A DNA stretch of 64,000 nt from an uncultured Clostridia bacterium (GTDB lineage Bacteria > Bacillota > Clostridia > Christensenellales > Borkfalkiaceae). The notes beneath the pieces are model-generated. The model worked only from the letters and a program-made list of their open reading frames with translations, ran no database searches and was not told the origin of the DNA. Positions 1 to 8,896 of this stretch are shown here, piece by piece (position 1 is the stretch's first letter; each line of letters starts with the position of its first letter). The stretch is taken from NCBI GenBank assembly GCA_947628505.1, contig CANRAD010000001.1, positions 62,001 to 126,000 of the forward strand. The letters are read 5' to 3'. A program made the translations under genes and the position numbers.

Positions 1-83
1 AAAGGTTATTTTTGATTGCTAAAAACGGGTTGAATACTTATAATATAATTGACGGAAAAAAATTAATTTTAAAGGAATTTTTT

Positions 84-1310
84 ATGCAGAAAGAAAGATT
101 ACAAAAATATGCGGAGCTTTTGGTAAAATGCGGCATCAATGTGCAAAAGGGGCAGGACGTGATAATACATTGCGGACTCGACCAGCCTGATTTTGTCGCC
201 GCCGTCGTTGAGGAATGTTACAAAAACGGGGCGGATAGGGTGAGAGTCGATTGGTCGTATATGCCCGTTTCCAAATTGAACTTGAATTATCGTTCTCTCG
301 AAACGCTTTCGGAGTTTACCGCGCTCGAAAAAGCCGAATACGATATGCGCCTTAATAAGCAGACTTGCATATTGTGGATTGATTCCGAGGATCCGGACGG
401 TCTCAGCGGCACCGACAGCGCAAAAATAGCTCAGGCAAACAAAGCTCGGTTCCCCTATATCAAGCCGTTGCGCGACGCTCTTGAAAATAAATATCAGTGG
501 TGCATCGCTTCCGTTCCGGGAGAAGCGTGGGCGCACAAGATATTCCCTTCGCTGCCCGTAGACGAGGCGGTCGAGAAGTTATGGGACGCAATTCTTTTGA
601 CTTCGCGCGTCGACGACAATCCTATAGCGGCATGGGAAAAGCATAATAAAGAACTTTATAATCATTGTAAATTGCTTAACGATTTCAGATTTGACAGTCT
701 TGAATATAAGAGTTCAAACGGCACCGATTTTAGGGTTTGGCTCAATCCGAAAGGCCTTTTCTGCGGCGGCGGCGAAACAACCGTTGGCAGTAAGATTTAC
801 TTCAATCCGAATATCCCCAGCGAGGAGGTGTTCACAACGCCCATAAGGGGAAGAGCGGAGGGGAATGTAGTCTCTACAAAACCGCTCTCATATCAGGGCA
901 AACTTATCGAGAATTTCTGGATACGTTTCGAAAACGGCAAAGTCGTCGAAGTCCATGCGGATAAAAATCAGGATCTCCTCGAAAAAATGGTAACGATGGA
1001 CGAGGGCGCTTCATATCTCGGCGAGGTAGCTCTGATTGGCTACGACAGCCCCATAAACAACACGGGAATACTGTTTTACAATACGCTGTTCGACGAGAAT
1101 GCAAGCTGTCATCTCGCCTTGGGAAGAGGATTTAATAATTGCCTTGAAAATTTCGAAAATTACACCGCGGAAGAGTGTAACAAACTCGGCGTAAACGACT
1201 CGATGATACATGTGGACTTTATGATAGGAAGCAAGGATTTATCGATAGTCGGAACAACGAAAGACGGCAAAAAAGTGCAAGTTTTCAAAAACGGCAATTG
1301 GGCAATTTGA
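84..1310 (+). CDS. M29-family aminopeptidase
   Basis: 408-aa cytoplasmic metallo-aminopeptidase of the M29 (AmpS/PepS) family, which removes N-terminal residues from peptides with a two-metal site. Visible family landmarks in the C-terminal half are GEVALI, the block around LFDENASCHLALG that carries Glu and His ligands, and IHVDFMIGS near the end. The ATG at 84 is preferred over an in-frame upstream start at 12 because AAAGGA lies just before it and family members begin at MQKERLQKY. It stands alone, is followed by a bidirectional terminator, and converges with the methyltransferase gene. The assignment is firm; the substrate range is unknown. Confidence 0.9.
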   Translation: MQKERLQKYAELLVKCGINVQKGQDVIIHCGLDQPDFVAAVVEECYKNGADRVRVDWSYMPVSKLNLNYRSLETLSEFTALEKAEYDMRLNKQTCILWIDSEDPDGLSGTDSAKIAQANKARFPYIKPLRDALENKYQWCIASVPGEAWAHKIFPSLPVDEAVEKLWDAILLTSRVDDNPIAAWEKHNKELYNHCKLLNDFRFDSLEYKSSNGTDFRVWLNPKGLFCGGGETTVGSKIYFNPNIPSEEVFTTPIRGRAEGNVVSTKPLSYQGKLIENFWIRFENGKVVEVHADKNQDLLEKMVTMDEGASYLGEVALIGYDSPINNTGILFYNTLFDENASCHLALGRGFNNCLENFENYTAEECNKLGVNDSMIHVDFMIGSKDLSIVGTTKDGKKVQVFKNGNWAI

Positions 1311-1335
1311 AATTCAACAAATTTATAGACACAAT

Positions 1336-1370
1336 AAAAAAGCGCGGTTTTTACCGCGCTTTTTGCTGTT
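1336..1370. terminator. Bidirectional intrinsic terminator
   Basis: Perfect hairpin AAAAAGCGCGGT/ACCGCGCTTTTT with a TTTT loop, with T-runs on both strands. It ends the aminopeptidase transcript and could also end the converging methyltransferase transcript. Confidence 0.85.
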
Positions 1371-1454
1371 TTTGGATATATGTAAAGTACTATGTTACAC
1401 ATAAAAGCCTAATTATGTCGGCAAATTATCGAAATTTTGCAACTTACGGAAAAA

Positions 1455-2618
1455 TCAAATGATTTGCAGAACGTAAAATTTAAGATATGCCGTTTCATCA
1501 GCGCACAGTAAAGCCGGGTGGTCCGGCGACTGGGTTTTAATCTCCACGCACCTTGCCGCTCTGCCGCTATCTCTTGCCGCTTCTTTTAGCATCTTCTCGA
1601 ACAGGTTGGCCGTCATGTAATGAGAGCATGAGCAGGTTATGAGATAGCCGCCGCTTTTCAATATCTTCATGGCGTTGATATTAATGTCTTTATAGCCGCG
1701 GTATGCGTCGTTAACTTCGTCCGCGGTTTTGCAAAAGGCGGGAGGATCGAGTATTACAGCATCAAAGAATATCTTATCTCGTCTGAAATTTCTCAGAGTT
1801 TCGAAAGCGTCGCCGCATAATGTGCTTATATTTGTTATTCCGTTTAACTCTGCGTTTTTCCTTACGTTATCGAGCGCAGAAGAAGATATGTCGCATGAGA
1901 CGACTTTATGGGCCGTTTTTGCGGCGTTCAATGAAAATCCGCCGCTGTTGCAAAAACAATCGAGAACGTCGCCCCGGCAGTATCTTCTCACGGCGAATCG
2001 GTTTTCCTTTTGGTCGAGGAAATATCCCGTTTTTTGTCCGTTTTTCAAATCGACCGACATTTTTAAACCGTTTTCCTCGATTAAGCACATGTCGGGGACT
2101 TCGCCGTAGAGCAGACCTTTTACTTCTTCCAAACCTTCTTTTTTCCTTACGGGGACGTCGCTGCGTTCATATATTCCTTTGGGGTTAAATACATTGACCA
2201 ATTGCTCGCAAATGAGCTTTTTCCGTAAATCTATACCGAGCGAAAGACACTGTATCGATAAATAATCGCCGTATTTATCGACTATCAAAGCGGGGAGACC
2301 GTCCGATTCGGCAAATACCGCGCGATAACAGTTGCCATAGCCGAGGTTTTCGCGGTATTCTTTGGCGGCCTTGATTTTTTCGTAATAAAACTCTTCGTTA
2401 TCCTCCGAGTCGTCGCGTATGAATATGCGCACAAGGATTTTCGAGGCATGATTTATGTAGCCTTTGCCGATATATTTGCCGTCGTAAGAGTAAACGGTCG
2501 CGAGCGAACCGTTTTTATCTTTACCGCAGATTTTGGCAACTTCGTTGGCGTAAACCCAGCAATGTCCTGAAACAATGCGTTTTTCTTCGTTCTTTTTGAG
2601 ATAAATTTCGTATGCCAT
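1455..2618 (-). CDS. Class I SAM-dependent rRNA methyltransferase (RlmI-like)
   Basis: 387-aa protein with an N-terminal PUA-like RNA-binding segment (about residues 1-75) and a C-terminal Rossmann methyltransferase. It has a SAM-binding block LDCFCNSGGFSLNAA and the catalytic loop LDPPAFCK, as in RlmI/RlmK-type 23S rRNA cytosine-C5 methyltransferases. The Cys in CSCSHYM matches the family's conserved catalytic region. A TTG at 2624 is an alternative start, but the promoter places +1 at the ATG at 2618, so the mRNA looks leaderless. It diverges from the ABC exporter gene. The exact modified base cannot be read from sequence. Confidence 0.85.
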   Translation of the reverse strand: MAYEIYLKKNEEKRIVSGHCWVYANEVAKICGKDKNGSLATVYSYDGKYIGKGYINHASKILVRIFIRDDSEDNEEFYYEKIKAAKEYRENLGYGNCYRAVFAESDGLPALIVDKYGDYLSIQCLSLGIDLRKKLICEQLVNVFNPKGIYERSDVPVRKKEGLEEVKGLLYGEVPDMCLIEENGLKMSVDLKNGQKTGYFLDQKENRFAVRRYCRGDVLDCFCNSGGFSLNAAKTAHKVVSCDISSSALDNVRKNAELNGITNISTLCGDAFETLRNFRRDKIFFDAVILDPPAFCKTADEVNDAYRGYKDININAMKILKSGGYLITCSCSHYMTANLFEKMLKEAARDSGRAARCVEIKTQSPDHPALLCADETAYLKFYVLQII

Positions 2619-2624
2619 GCTCAA

Positions 2625-2653
2625 AGTTTATCAAATTGCGGTAATAATTGCAA
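2625..2653 (-). promoter_or_regulatory. Sigma-A promoter of the methyltransferase, leaderless
   Basis: Minus-strand TTGCAA (2653-2648), 17-nt spacer, TAAACT (2630-2625), then six bases to the ATG at 2618. The predicted +1 falls on the start codon. Confidence 0.6.
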
Positions 2654-2670
2654 ACTTAATTTAATATAAT

Positions 2671-2699
2671 TTGCTTTTTATTTGCTTAAATGTTATAAT
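2671..2699 (+). promoter_or_regulatory. Sigma-A promoter of the ABC exporter operon, leaderless
   Basis: TTGCTT (2671-2676), 17-nt spacer, TATAAT (2694-2699), then seven bases to the ATG at 2707. No Shine-Dalgarno can fit in such a transcript. Confidence 0.75.
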
Positions 2700-2706
2700 T
2701 TCAAAG

Positions 2707-4437
2707 ATGCGCAAGCTGTTGAAATATCTTAAAAACTACAAAATCGAAACCGTTCTTGCACCGCTGTTTAAACTTCTGGAAGCGGGCTTTGAATTGTTTG
2801 TGCCCATTTTGGTCGCCGCAATTATAGATAACGGCGTAAAAGGCGGGGCAGGCGTGTCGTATGTCGTGAACGCCTGTCTTATTTTGGTCGCTCTCGGCGT
2901 TGTGGGTTTGGTTTCGGCGGTTTCGGCGCAATATTTTGCCGCGCGCGCCGCCGTTGGGTTTTCCAAGGAACTGAGGCGCGATTTGTTTAAAAAAATGCAG
3001 TCGCTCTCGTATTCCCAGATAGATAATCTCGGTACGCCGAAAATGATTACGGTTATGACGAGCGATGTAAACCAGATACAATCTGGCGTCAACCTCGTTT
3101 TAAGATTGTTTATGCGTTCGCCGTTTATCGTATTCGGAGCTATGATTATGGCTTTTACGATAAGCGCGGCCGCGGGCGGAATATTCGCCGTGGCCATCGC
3201 AGTTCTGTGCGTTGTGGTTTTCGCCATAATGCTATTGAGTATTCCGCTGTATCAAAAAGTGCAATCTCGCCTTGACGGAATAACCGCCGCGACAAGGGAG
3301 ACCTTGGCCGGCGCCCGCGTTATCAGAGCTTTTTGCAAAGAAAAAGACGAAATTTCGGAATTTTCCGAACGCAATACCGAGCTTAAAAAATCCCAGATGT
3401 TCGTTGGTAGGATCTCGGCTCTTCTGAACCCGTTGACATATGCGATAGTAAACGCGGCGATTATATGTTTGCTGTATTGCGGCGCCATAGAAGTTGAAGG
3501 CGGTATTTTAACGCAAGGCAAGGTTGTGGCGCTATACAATTATATGTCGCAGATACTTGTCGAGCTTATAAAACTTGCAAATCTGATAATAACGGTAACA
3601 AAGTCATTTGCGAGCGCAGGGCGAGTTGCGGAAGTTCTTGAAATGCAACCTTCGTTGAAGCGAAGCGATAATATGAACTGTTCCGAAAGCAGTTTTATAG
3701 AGTTCAGACATGTCTGCGTGAATTACGGACAAGCCGCGGTAAACTCTTTGGACGATATTTCGTTCACGGTTGAAAAAGGTCAAACCGTTGGAATTATAGG
3801 CGGTACGGGCGCGGGCAAAACCACGCTTATCAACCTTATTCCGCATTTCTACGACGTAATATCGGGAGAAGTTCTCATAAACGGCCAATCCGTAGAATCC
3901 ATAGGCGACGAAGAGCTCAGGCGATTCTGCGGAATAGTTCCCCAACGGGCCGTGCTTTTCGAGGGTACGGTGCGCGAGAATATAAAATGGGGCAAAAGCG
4001 ACGCAACCGACGAGGAAATCGAGGAAGCGCTCTCTGTCGCGCAGGCGACGGACGTTGTATTTTCCAAACCGGGCGGTTTGGATTACGAAATAGAGCAGGG
4101 GGGCAAAAATTTTTCGGGAGGACAGCGCCAGAGACTTACCATAGCTCGCGCTCTCGTAAAGCGTCCGGAAATATTGATTTTCGACGACAGTTCGTCGGCT
4201 CTCGACTATGCCACCGACGCGAATTTAAGGAAATCTCTGTCGCAACTCGATTATAATCCCACTGTATTCATAGTGTCCCAACGCGCGGCTTCCGTAATGC
4301 AGTCCGACAAGATAATAGTTCTTGACGGAGGGAAAATGGTCGGATGCGGAACGCACGAAGAACTTTTGAATTGTTGCCCCGTTTACGGGGAAATATATCG
4401 TTCGCAATACGGCGGGGAGGTTGGCGCAAATGATTGA
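2707..4437 (+). CDS. Heterodimeric ABC exporter, degenerate-site subunit
   Basis: 576-aa half-transporter with six membrane segments in the first about 310 residues and a C-terminal ATPase domain. Walker A is GGTGAGKTT and the signature is FSGGQRQR. The catalytic carboxylate after Walker B is Asp (IFDDSSSALD, where Glu is usual), and the switch His is replaced by Gln (IVSQRAAS). These changes are typical of the subunit carrying the inactive ATP site in TM287/288-like heterodimers. An in-frame start at 2671 lies inside the promoter, so ATG 2707 is preferred. The gene overlaps its partner by eight bases. Substrate unknown; probably drug, lipid or peptide export. Confidence 0.9.
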   Translation: MRKLLKYLKNYKIETVLAPLFKLLEAGFELFVPILVAAIIDNGVKGGAGVSYVVNACLILVALGVVGLVSAVSAQYFAARAAVGFSKELRRDLFKKMQSLSYSQIDNLGTPKMITVMTSDVNQIQSGVNLVLRLFMRSPFIVFGAMIMAFTISAAAGGIFAVAIAVLCVVVFAIMLLSIPLYQKVQSRLDGITAATRETLAGARVIRAFCKEKDEISEFSERNTELKKSQMFVGRISALLNPLTYAIVNAAIICLLYCGAIEVEGGILTQGKVVALYNYMSQILVELIKLANLIITVTKSFASAGRVAEVLEMQPSLKRSDNMNCSESSFIEFRHVCVNYGQAAVNSLDDISFTVEKGQTVGIIGGTGAGKTTLINLIPHFYDVISGEVLINGQSVESIGDEELRRFCGIVPQRAVLFEGTVRENIKWGKSDATDEEIEEALSVAQATDVVFSKPGGLDYEIEQGGKNFSGGQRQRLTIARALVKRPEILIFDDSSSALDYATDANLRKSLSQLDYNPTVFIVSQRAASVMQSDKIIVLDGGKMVGCGTHEELLNCCPVYGEIYRSQYGGEVGAND

Positions 4438-6190
4438 AACTTCCCGTAAAGGCGTTTTGAAAAGAGTTTTAAAACAAATAGCAGGTTATAAACTGCTCGT
4501 ATTTTTAACTGTATTCTGCGCGCTCGTAAGCGTTGCGGGAACGCTTGCCGTTCCGGTGTTTTTCGGACAAGCGATAGATTTGATTATCGAAAATGCGGCG
4601 ATAAATTACGATAAAATATTCTATGAATTTTTAATTGCCGGCATTATTATCGGCATAACTTGCGTCGCGCAATGGCTTATGAACGCCATAAACAACCGCA
4701 TAACTTATAATGTCGTAAAGGATGTGCGCGAAGATGCTTTTTCCCATATACAGAGCTTGCCATTAAAATTTATAGACGGCCACTCGCAGGGCGACATCGT
4801 AGGGCGTTTGGTCGGAGACGTCGACCAATTTGCCGACGGACTTTTAATGGGCTTTACGCAACTGTTCAGCGGCGTTCTGACGATTCTCGGAACATTGGTC
4901 ATAATGCTCGTAATCAATTGGGTTATAGCTATTGTTGTAGTCGTCGTAACTCCGCTTTCGCTGTTTGTTGCCAAATTTATAGCTTCGAGAACGTACTCGC
5001 TATTTAAAAAGGCTTCGCAGATACGCGGGAAACAGACGGCGTTTATCGATGAAATGATAGGCAATGTCAAAGTGGTTCAGGCGTTTTCGAGAGAAAGCGA
5101 AAATCTCGATAAATTCGACGAAATAAACGAAGAATTGACGGGAGCTTCCCTTAAATCCATATTTTATTCGTCGCTCACAAACCCGGCAACGCGCTTTATC
5201 AATTCGATTGTTTACGCCATGGTCGCCCTTACGGGCGCGCTTATGCTTGTCCTTTCAACGCCTTTGCCCGTCGCTTTCACTGTGGGCATGCTTTCGAGTT
5301 TGCTCGCTTATGCAAATCAATATACCAAACCCTTCAATGAAATTTCCGGAGTAATTACGGAATTGCAGAATGCGTTGGCGTGTGCCGGCAGAATTTACGA
5401 GGTCATAGACGAGCAAGCCCAGAAGCCTGATGATGACGATGCGGTGGAACTTTCCGAACCCGAAGGCAATGTCGATTTCGAAGGAGTGTATTTCTCCTAT
5501 GAAGCGGATAAAAAACTTATAGAAAATTTGAATTTGAGCGTGAAAGCCGGGCAGCGGATTGCAATAGTGGGGCCGACAGGTTGCGGCAAAACTACTTTGA
5601 TTAACCTTTTGATGCGCTTTTACGAACCGGATAAAGGAAAAATTTCCGTCGACGGCGTAAATATTTCTGATATAACCCGGCGCTCGCTCAGAAAGAATTA
5701 CGGAATGGTGTTGCAGGATACGTGGCTTAAAAACTGCTCGGTGCGCCAAAATATAGCCATGGGAAAACCGGACGCCGGCGACGATGAGATAGCAGCGGCG
5801 GCCAAAGCCGCGCATGCGCATACCTTTATAATGCAATTGCCCCAAGGATACGATACGGTCATTGCCGAAGACGGCGGAAATCTTTCGCAAGGTCAGAAGC
5901 AACTTCTTTGCATATCCAGAATTATGCTCGCGTTGCCGCCGATGCTTATTTTGGACGAGGCGACGTCCTCAATCGATACGCTCACCGAACGCAGAATACA
6001 GGACGCTTTTGCGTATCTGATGAAAGGCCGCACGAGTTTTGTCGTGGCGCACAGATTGTCTACAATAGAAAAAGCCGATTTAATACTTGTAATGAAAGAC
6101 GGCAATATAATCGAAAAAGGAACGCACGAGGAGTTATTGGCTCTCGGCGGATTCTATCATAAACTTTATTACAGTCAATTTGCGGTTTAA
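4430..6190 (+). CDS. Heterodimeric ABC exporter, partner subunit
   Basis: 586-aa half-transporter, again with an N-terminal six-helix membrane domain and a C-terminal ATPase. Its Walker A (GPTGCGKTT), Walker B (LILDEATSS) and His switch (VVAHRLS) are canonical, but its signature is LSQGQ rather than LSGGQ. That is the expected mirror image of the degenerate subunit encoded just upstream: together they form one canonical and one degenerate ATP site. ATG 4430 follows GGGAGG at a workable distance; a TTG at 4421 is possible. It overlaps the upstream gene, so translation is likely coupled. Confidence 0.9.
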   Translation: MIETSRKGVLKRVLKQIAGYKLLVFLTVFCALVSVAGTLAVPVFFGQAIDLIIENAAINYDKIFYEFLIAGIIIGITCVAQWLMNAINNRITYNVVKDVREDAFSHIQSLPLKFIDGHSQGDIVGRLVGDVDQFADGLLMGFTQLFSGVLTILGTLVIMLVINWVIAIVVVVVTPLSLFVAKFIASRTYSLFKKASQIRGKQTAFIDEMIGNVKVVQAFSRESENLDKFDEINEELTGASLKSIFYSSLTNPATRFINSIVYAMVALTGALMLVLSTPLPVAFTVGMLSSLLAYANQYTKPFNEISGVITELQNALACAGRIYEVIDEQAQKPDDDDAVELSEPEGNVDFEGVYFSYEADKKLIENLNLSVKAGQRIAIVGPTGCGKTTLINLLMRFYEPDKGKISVDGVNISDITRRSLRKNYGMVLQDTWLKNCSVRQNIAMGKPDAGDDEIAAAAKAAHAHTFIMQLPQGYDTVIAEDGGNLSQGQKQLLCISRIMLALPPMLILDEATSSIDTLTERRIQDAFAYLMKGRTSFVVAHRLSTIEKADLILVMKDGNIIEKGTHEELLALGGFYHKLYYSQFAV

Positions 6191-6216
6191 ATCCGCAAGG
6201 TCCGAGGAGGGACTAT

Positions 6217-7794
6217 ATGTTGCAGGTCAACAACGTATCGCTTCAATACGGAAGCAAAAAATTATTCGAAGATGTCAATCTCAAATTTACCAAGGGGAAC
6301 TGCTATGGCATTATCGGCGCGAACGGCGCAGGTAAATCGACGTTTTTAAAAGTTCTCAGCGGAGAGATTGAACCCAATAAAGGCGACGTAACCATGGATA
6401 AAACCGAACGCATGTCTGTGCTTCAACAAAACCAGAATGCGTTCGACAACGTAACCGTTTTACGCGCGGTGATGCTCGGCCATAAAAGGCTTGTCGACAT
6501 AATGGACGAAAAAGATGCGCTGTACGCAAAGGAAGATTTTTCGGAGGCGGACGGCGTAAGGGCAAGCGAATTGGAGAGCGAATTTGCCGAGCTCGGCGGA
6601 TGGGACGCGGAGTACGGCGCGCAGACGCTGTTGAACGCTCTCGACATAACCGAAGAATATCACAATATGATGATGCACGATCTCGACGCAAAGCAAAAAG
6701 TTAAGGTTTTGCTGGCGCAGGCGCTCTTCGGAAATCCGGATGTTCTGCTTTTGGACGAGCCCACGAACAACCTTGACATAAAAACCGTGCGTTGGCTCGA
6801 AAATTATCTTCTCGATTTTGAAAATACGATAATCATCGTGTCGCACAACCGTCATTTTTTGAACAAGGTCTGCACGCATATATGCGACGTGGATTACGGC
6901 AAAATCAACATGATGCTCGGCAACTATGATTTTTGGTATGAAACCAGCCAATTGCTCGCCCGCCAGCAGCGCGATCAGAACAAGAAGAACGAGCAGAGAG
7001 CCAAGGAATTGCAGGAATTTATTGCAAGATTTGCGGCGAATGCCTCAAAGTCAAGGCAAGCGACTTCGAGAAAGAAAGAACTCGAAAAATTGACGATAGC
7101 CGATTTCAAACCGTCGCTCAGGAAGTATCCTTTTATCGATTTTAAATTCGAGAAAGAAATAGGGAACGATATTCTTATGGTGGAGGGTTTAACGAAAAAG
7201 GGTTACTTCGAAAATATTTCGTTTACCGTTCAGAAAGATGAAAAAATAGGCATCGTGAGCGACAAGAGCACTACGGTTTCGATGCTTTACGATATTCTCG
7301 TCGGCAAAGCGCAACCCGATTCCGGTACGGTCAAGTGGGGGAAGACGATATCTTTTTCGTATTTCCCGGAAAATAATAACGAATATTTTCAAGGGTGCGA
7401 ATATTCGCTTGTCGATTGGCTCTCGCAATTTTCAAAAGACCATTACGAGGAATATCTTCGCGGCTGGCTCGGGCGCATGCTGTTTTCCGGGGAAGAGGCT
7501 TTAAAACAGGCGAAAGTGCTTTCGGGCGGTGAAAAAGTGCGCTGTATGCTTGCAAAGATGATGCTCGAAGGCGGCAATTTCCTTATATTCGACGAGCCTA
7601 CCAATCACCTCGATCTCGAATCGATAACTGCGCTCAACAACGGAATGAAGAGCTTTAAAGGTTGTATGCTGTTCACGTCGCACGACCAGGAGCTCATGAA
7701 CACCGTCGCAAACAGAATTATTGAAATCAACGGCGTTAAAACGTTCGATAAAACCGTGAGCTATGACGAATATATAGATATCGTTACACAGTAA
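6217..7794 (+). CDS. ABC-F family ATPase (YkpA/YbiT-like)
   Basis: 525-aa soluble protein with two ABC domains joined by a charged linker and no membrane segments, as in ABC-F translation factors that act in the ribosomal E site. Domain 1 has a good Walker A (GANGAGKST) and LLLDEPTNNLD, but its signature region reads DLDAKQKVK. Domain 2 has a good signature (LSGGEK) and FDEPTNHLD, but its Walker A is shrunk to GIVSDKSTT. So one composite ATP site looks intact and the other degenerate. A strong GAGGAGGGA precedes the ATG, 26 bases after the exporter stop, suggesting one operon. A role in translation or antibiotic protection is inference. Confidence 0.88.
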   Translation: MLQVNNVSLQYGSKKLFEDVNLKFTKGNCYGIIGANGAGKSTFLKVLSGEIEPNKGDVTMDKTERMSVLQQNQNAFDNVTVLRAVMLGHKRLVDIMDEKDALYAKEDFSEADGVRASELESEFAELGGWDAEYGAQTLLNALDITEEYHNMMMHDLDAKQKVKVLLAQALFGNPDVLLLDEPTNNLDIKTVRWLENYLLDFENTIIIVSHNRHFLNKVCTHICDVDYGKINMMLGNYDFWYETSQLLARQQRDQNKKNEQRAKELQEFIARFAANASKSRQATSRKKELEKLTIADFKPSLRKYPFIDFKFEKEIGNDILMVEGLTKKGYFENISFTVQKDEKIGIVSDKSTTVSMLYDILVGKAQPDSGTVKWGKTISFSYFPENNNEYFQGCEYSLVDWLSQFSKDHYEEYLRGWLGRMLFSGEEALKQAKVLSGGEKVRCMLAKMMLEGGNFLIFDEPTNHLDLESITALNNGMKSFKGCMLFTSHDQELMNTVANRIIEINGVKTFDKTVSYDEYIDIVTQ

Positions 7795-7871
7795 AATTAC
7801 AAAATTCAACAAATTAAATCATAAATCCGCAAATAATTCAAAAATAGATATTAAATATTTTACAAAATTCC

Positions 7872-7900
7872 TTTACATTTTCGAAATTAGGCTGTATAAT
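7872..7900 (+). promoter_or_regulatory. spo0A promoter
   Basis: TTTACA (7872-7877), 17-nt spacer, TATAAT (7895-7900). The spacer contains TTTCGAA (7879-7885), one base from the Spo0A box TGTCGAA, so autoregulation is possible but unproven. Confidence 0.65.
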
Positions 7901-7933
7901 TGGTTTATCGACTTAAAAAGGACGTGAAAAGCT

Positions 7934-8704
7934 ATGAAAACAGCAAATATTGCAATTTTTGAAAATAATGAGGAATTTTTAAGGGAACTTAAAGAGTGCG
8001 TCGAAAGAACGGAAGGGTTGAACGTATGCGCCATTGCCACAGACGGCAATGTTGCCATTGACCTTATCAATAAGACAAAGCCTGATTTCGTCATTGTCGA
8101 CCTCGTGTTGAGCGGTATCGACGGTTTCGGCGTACTCGACTACATAAAGCAAAGCGCAAATTTTTGCCGCGCGATTTCGGTTTCTGCGTTTTCCGACGAC
8201 AAGATAGTAAATTCCGCCATCGAACACGGCGCGGTTTATTATCTGGTCAAACCGGTAAAAGCCGAAAGCGTTGTCGACAGAATCAAAGATCTTACCACCG
8301 AGAGAGCGATTGATTATATGATTTCCGCCGATATAAGAGATAAGAGGAAAATCAATTCGCTTGATGAGAAAATAAGCAATATTTTCGTTACAATCGGAAT
8401 ACCTCCGCATATAAAAGGTTTTGCGTATTTGCGCGAGGGCATAAAAATGACCGTTGAGGACCAATCCATAATCAATAAAGTAACGAAAGAACTGTATCCT
8501 AAAATCGGCATTAAATTCAACACTTCGGCGAGTAAAGTCGAAAGGGCGATAAGGCATGCGATAGAGGTGGCGTGGAACAGAGGCCGTACCGACGCTATAA
8601 GTTCGATTTTCGGAGCAAAAGTTTACATAGGAAGCGAGCGCCCCACAAACAGCGAATTTATTGCGCTTGTCGCCGATAAACTCATTCTTGAATCGCTTGA
8701 ATAG
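7934..8704 (+). CDS. spo0A: Sporulation master regulator Spo0A
   Basis: 256-aa response regulator. The N-terminal receiver (about 1-120) has phospho-acceptor Asp56 (IVDLVLSG) and the conserved Lys in YLVKP. The C-terminal Spo0A-specific DNA-binding domain (about 150-256) contains the family block PPHIKGFAYLREGI, RAIRHAIEVAWNRG and RPTNSEFIA. The gene is monocistronic, with AAAAGGAC before the ATG and a strong terminator after the stop. Oddly, the metal-binding acidic pair usually written DD (as in ADDNRE) is Glu10-Asn11 here (FENNEEF). Presence of this gene implies that the organism can sporulate or descends from a sporulating lineage. Confidence 0.95.
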   Translation: MKTANIAIFENNEEFLRELKECVERTEGLNVCAIATDGNVAIDLINKTKPDFVIVDLVLSGIDGFGVLDYIKQSANFCRAISVSAFSDDKIVNSAIEHGAVYYLVKPVKAESVVDRIKDLTTERAIDYMISADIRDKRKINSLDEKISNIFVTIGIPPHIKGFAYLREGIKMTVEDQSIINKVTKELYPKIGIKFNTSASKVERAIRHAIEVAWNRGRTDAISSIFGAKVYIGSERPTNSEFIALVADKLILESLE

Positions 8705-8716
8705 CGCGTAACCGAA

Positions 8717-8759
8717 TTTACGCCGCTGTGCGTGAACTGCACAGCGGCGTAAATTTTTT
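8717..8759 (+). terminator. spo0A terminator
   Basis: 15-bp perfect stem TTTACGCCGCTGTGC/GCACAGCGGCGTAAA with a seven-base loop, followed by TTTTTT. Confidence 0.9.
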
Positions 8760-8792
8760 GATTTTTGTTTTCGGATTTTTGTCTCGCGGCAA

Positions 8793-8821
8793 TTGACATT
8801 TTCTTAAATAAACAATAAAAT
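8793..8821 (+). promoter_or_regulatory. Promoter of the TSCPD gene
   Basis: Consensus TTGACA (8793-8798), 17-nt spacer, TAAAAT (8816-8821). Confidence 0.65.
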
Positions 8822-8896
8822 AAATTCGAATTACGGTCGCTTATGGCTTGCGGCGGTTCGGAAAGATTTAAAGGAAAAGTTCAGGAGGCGGGACAT

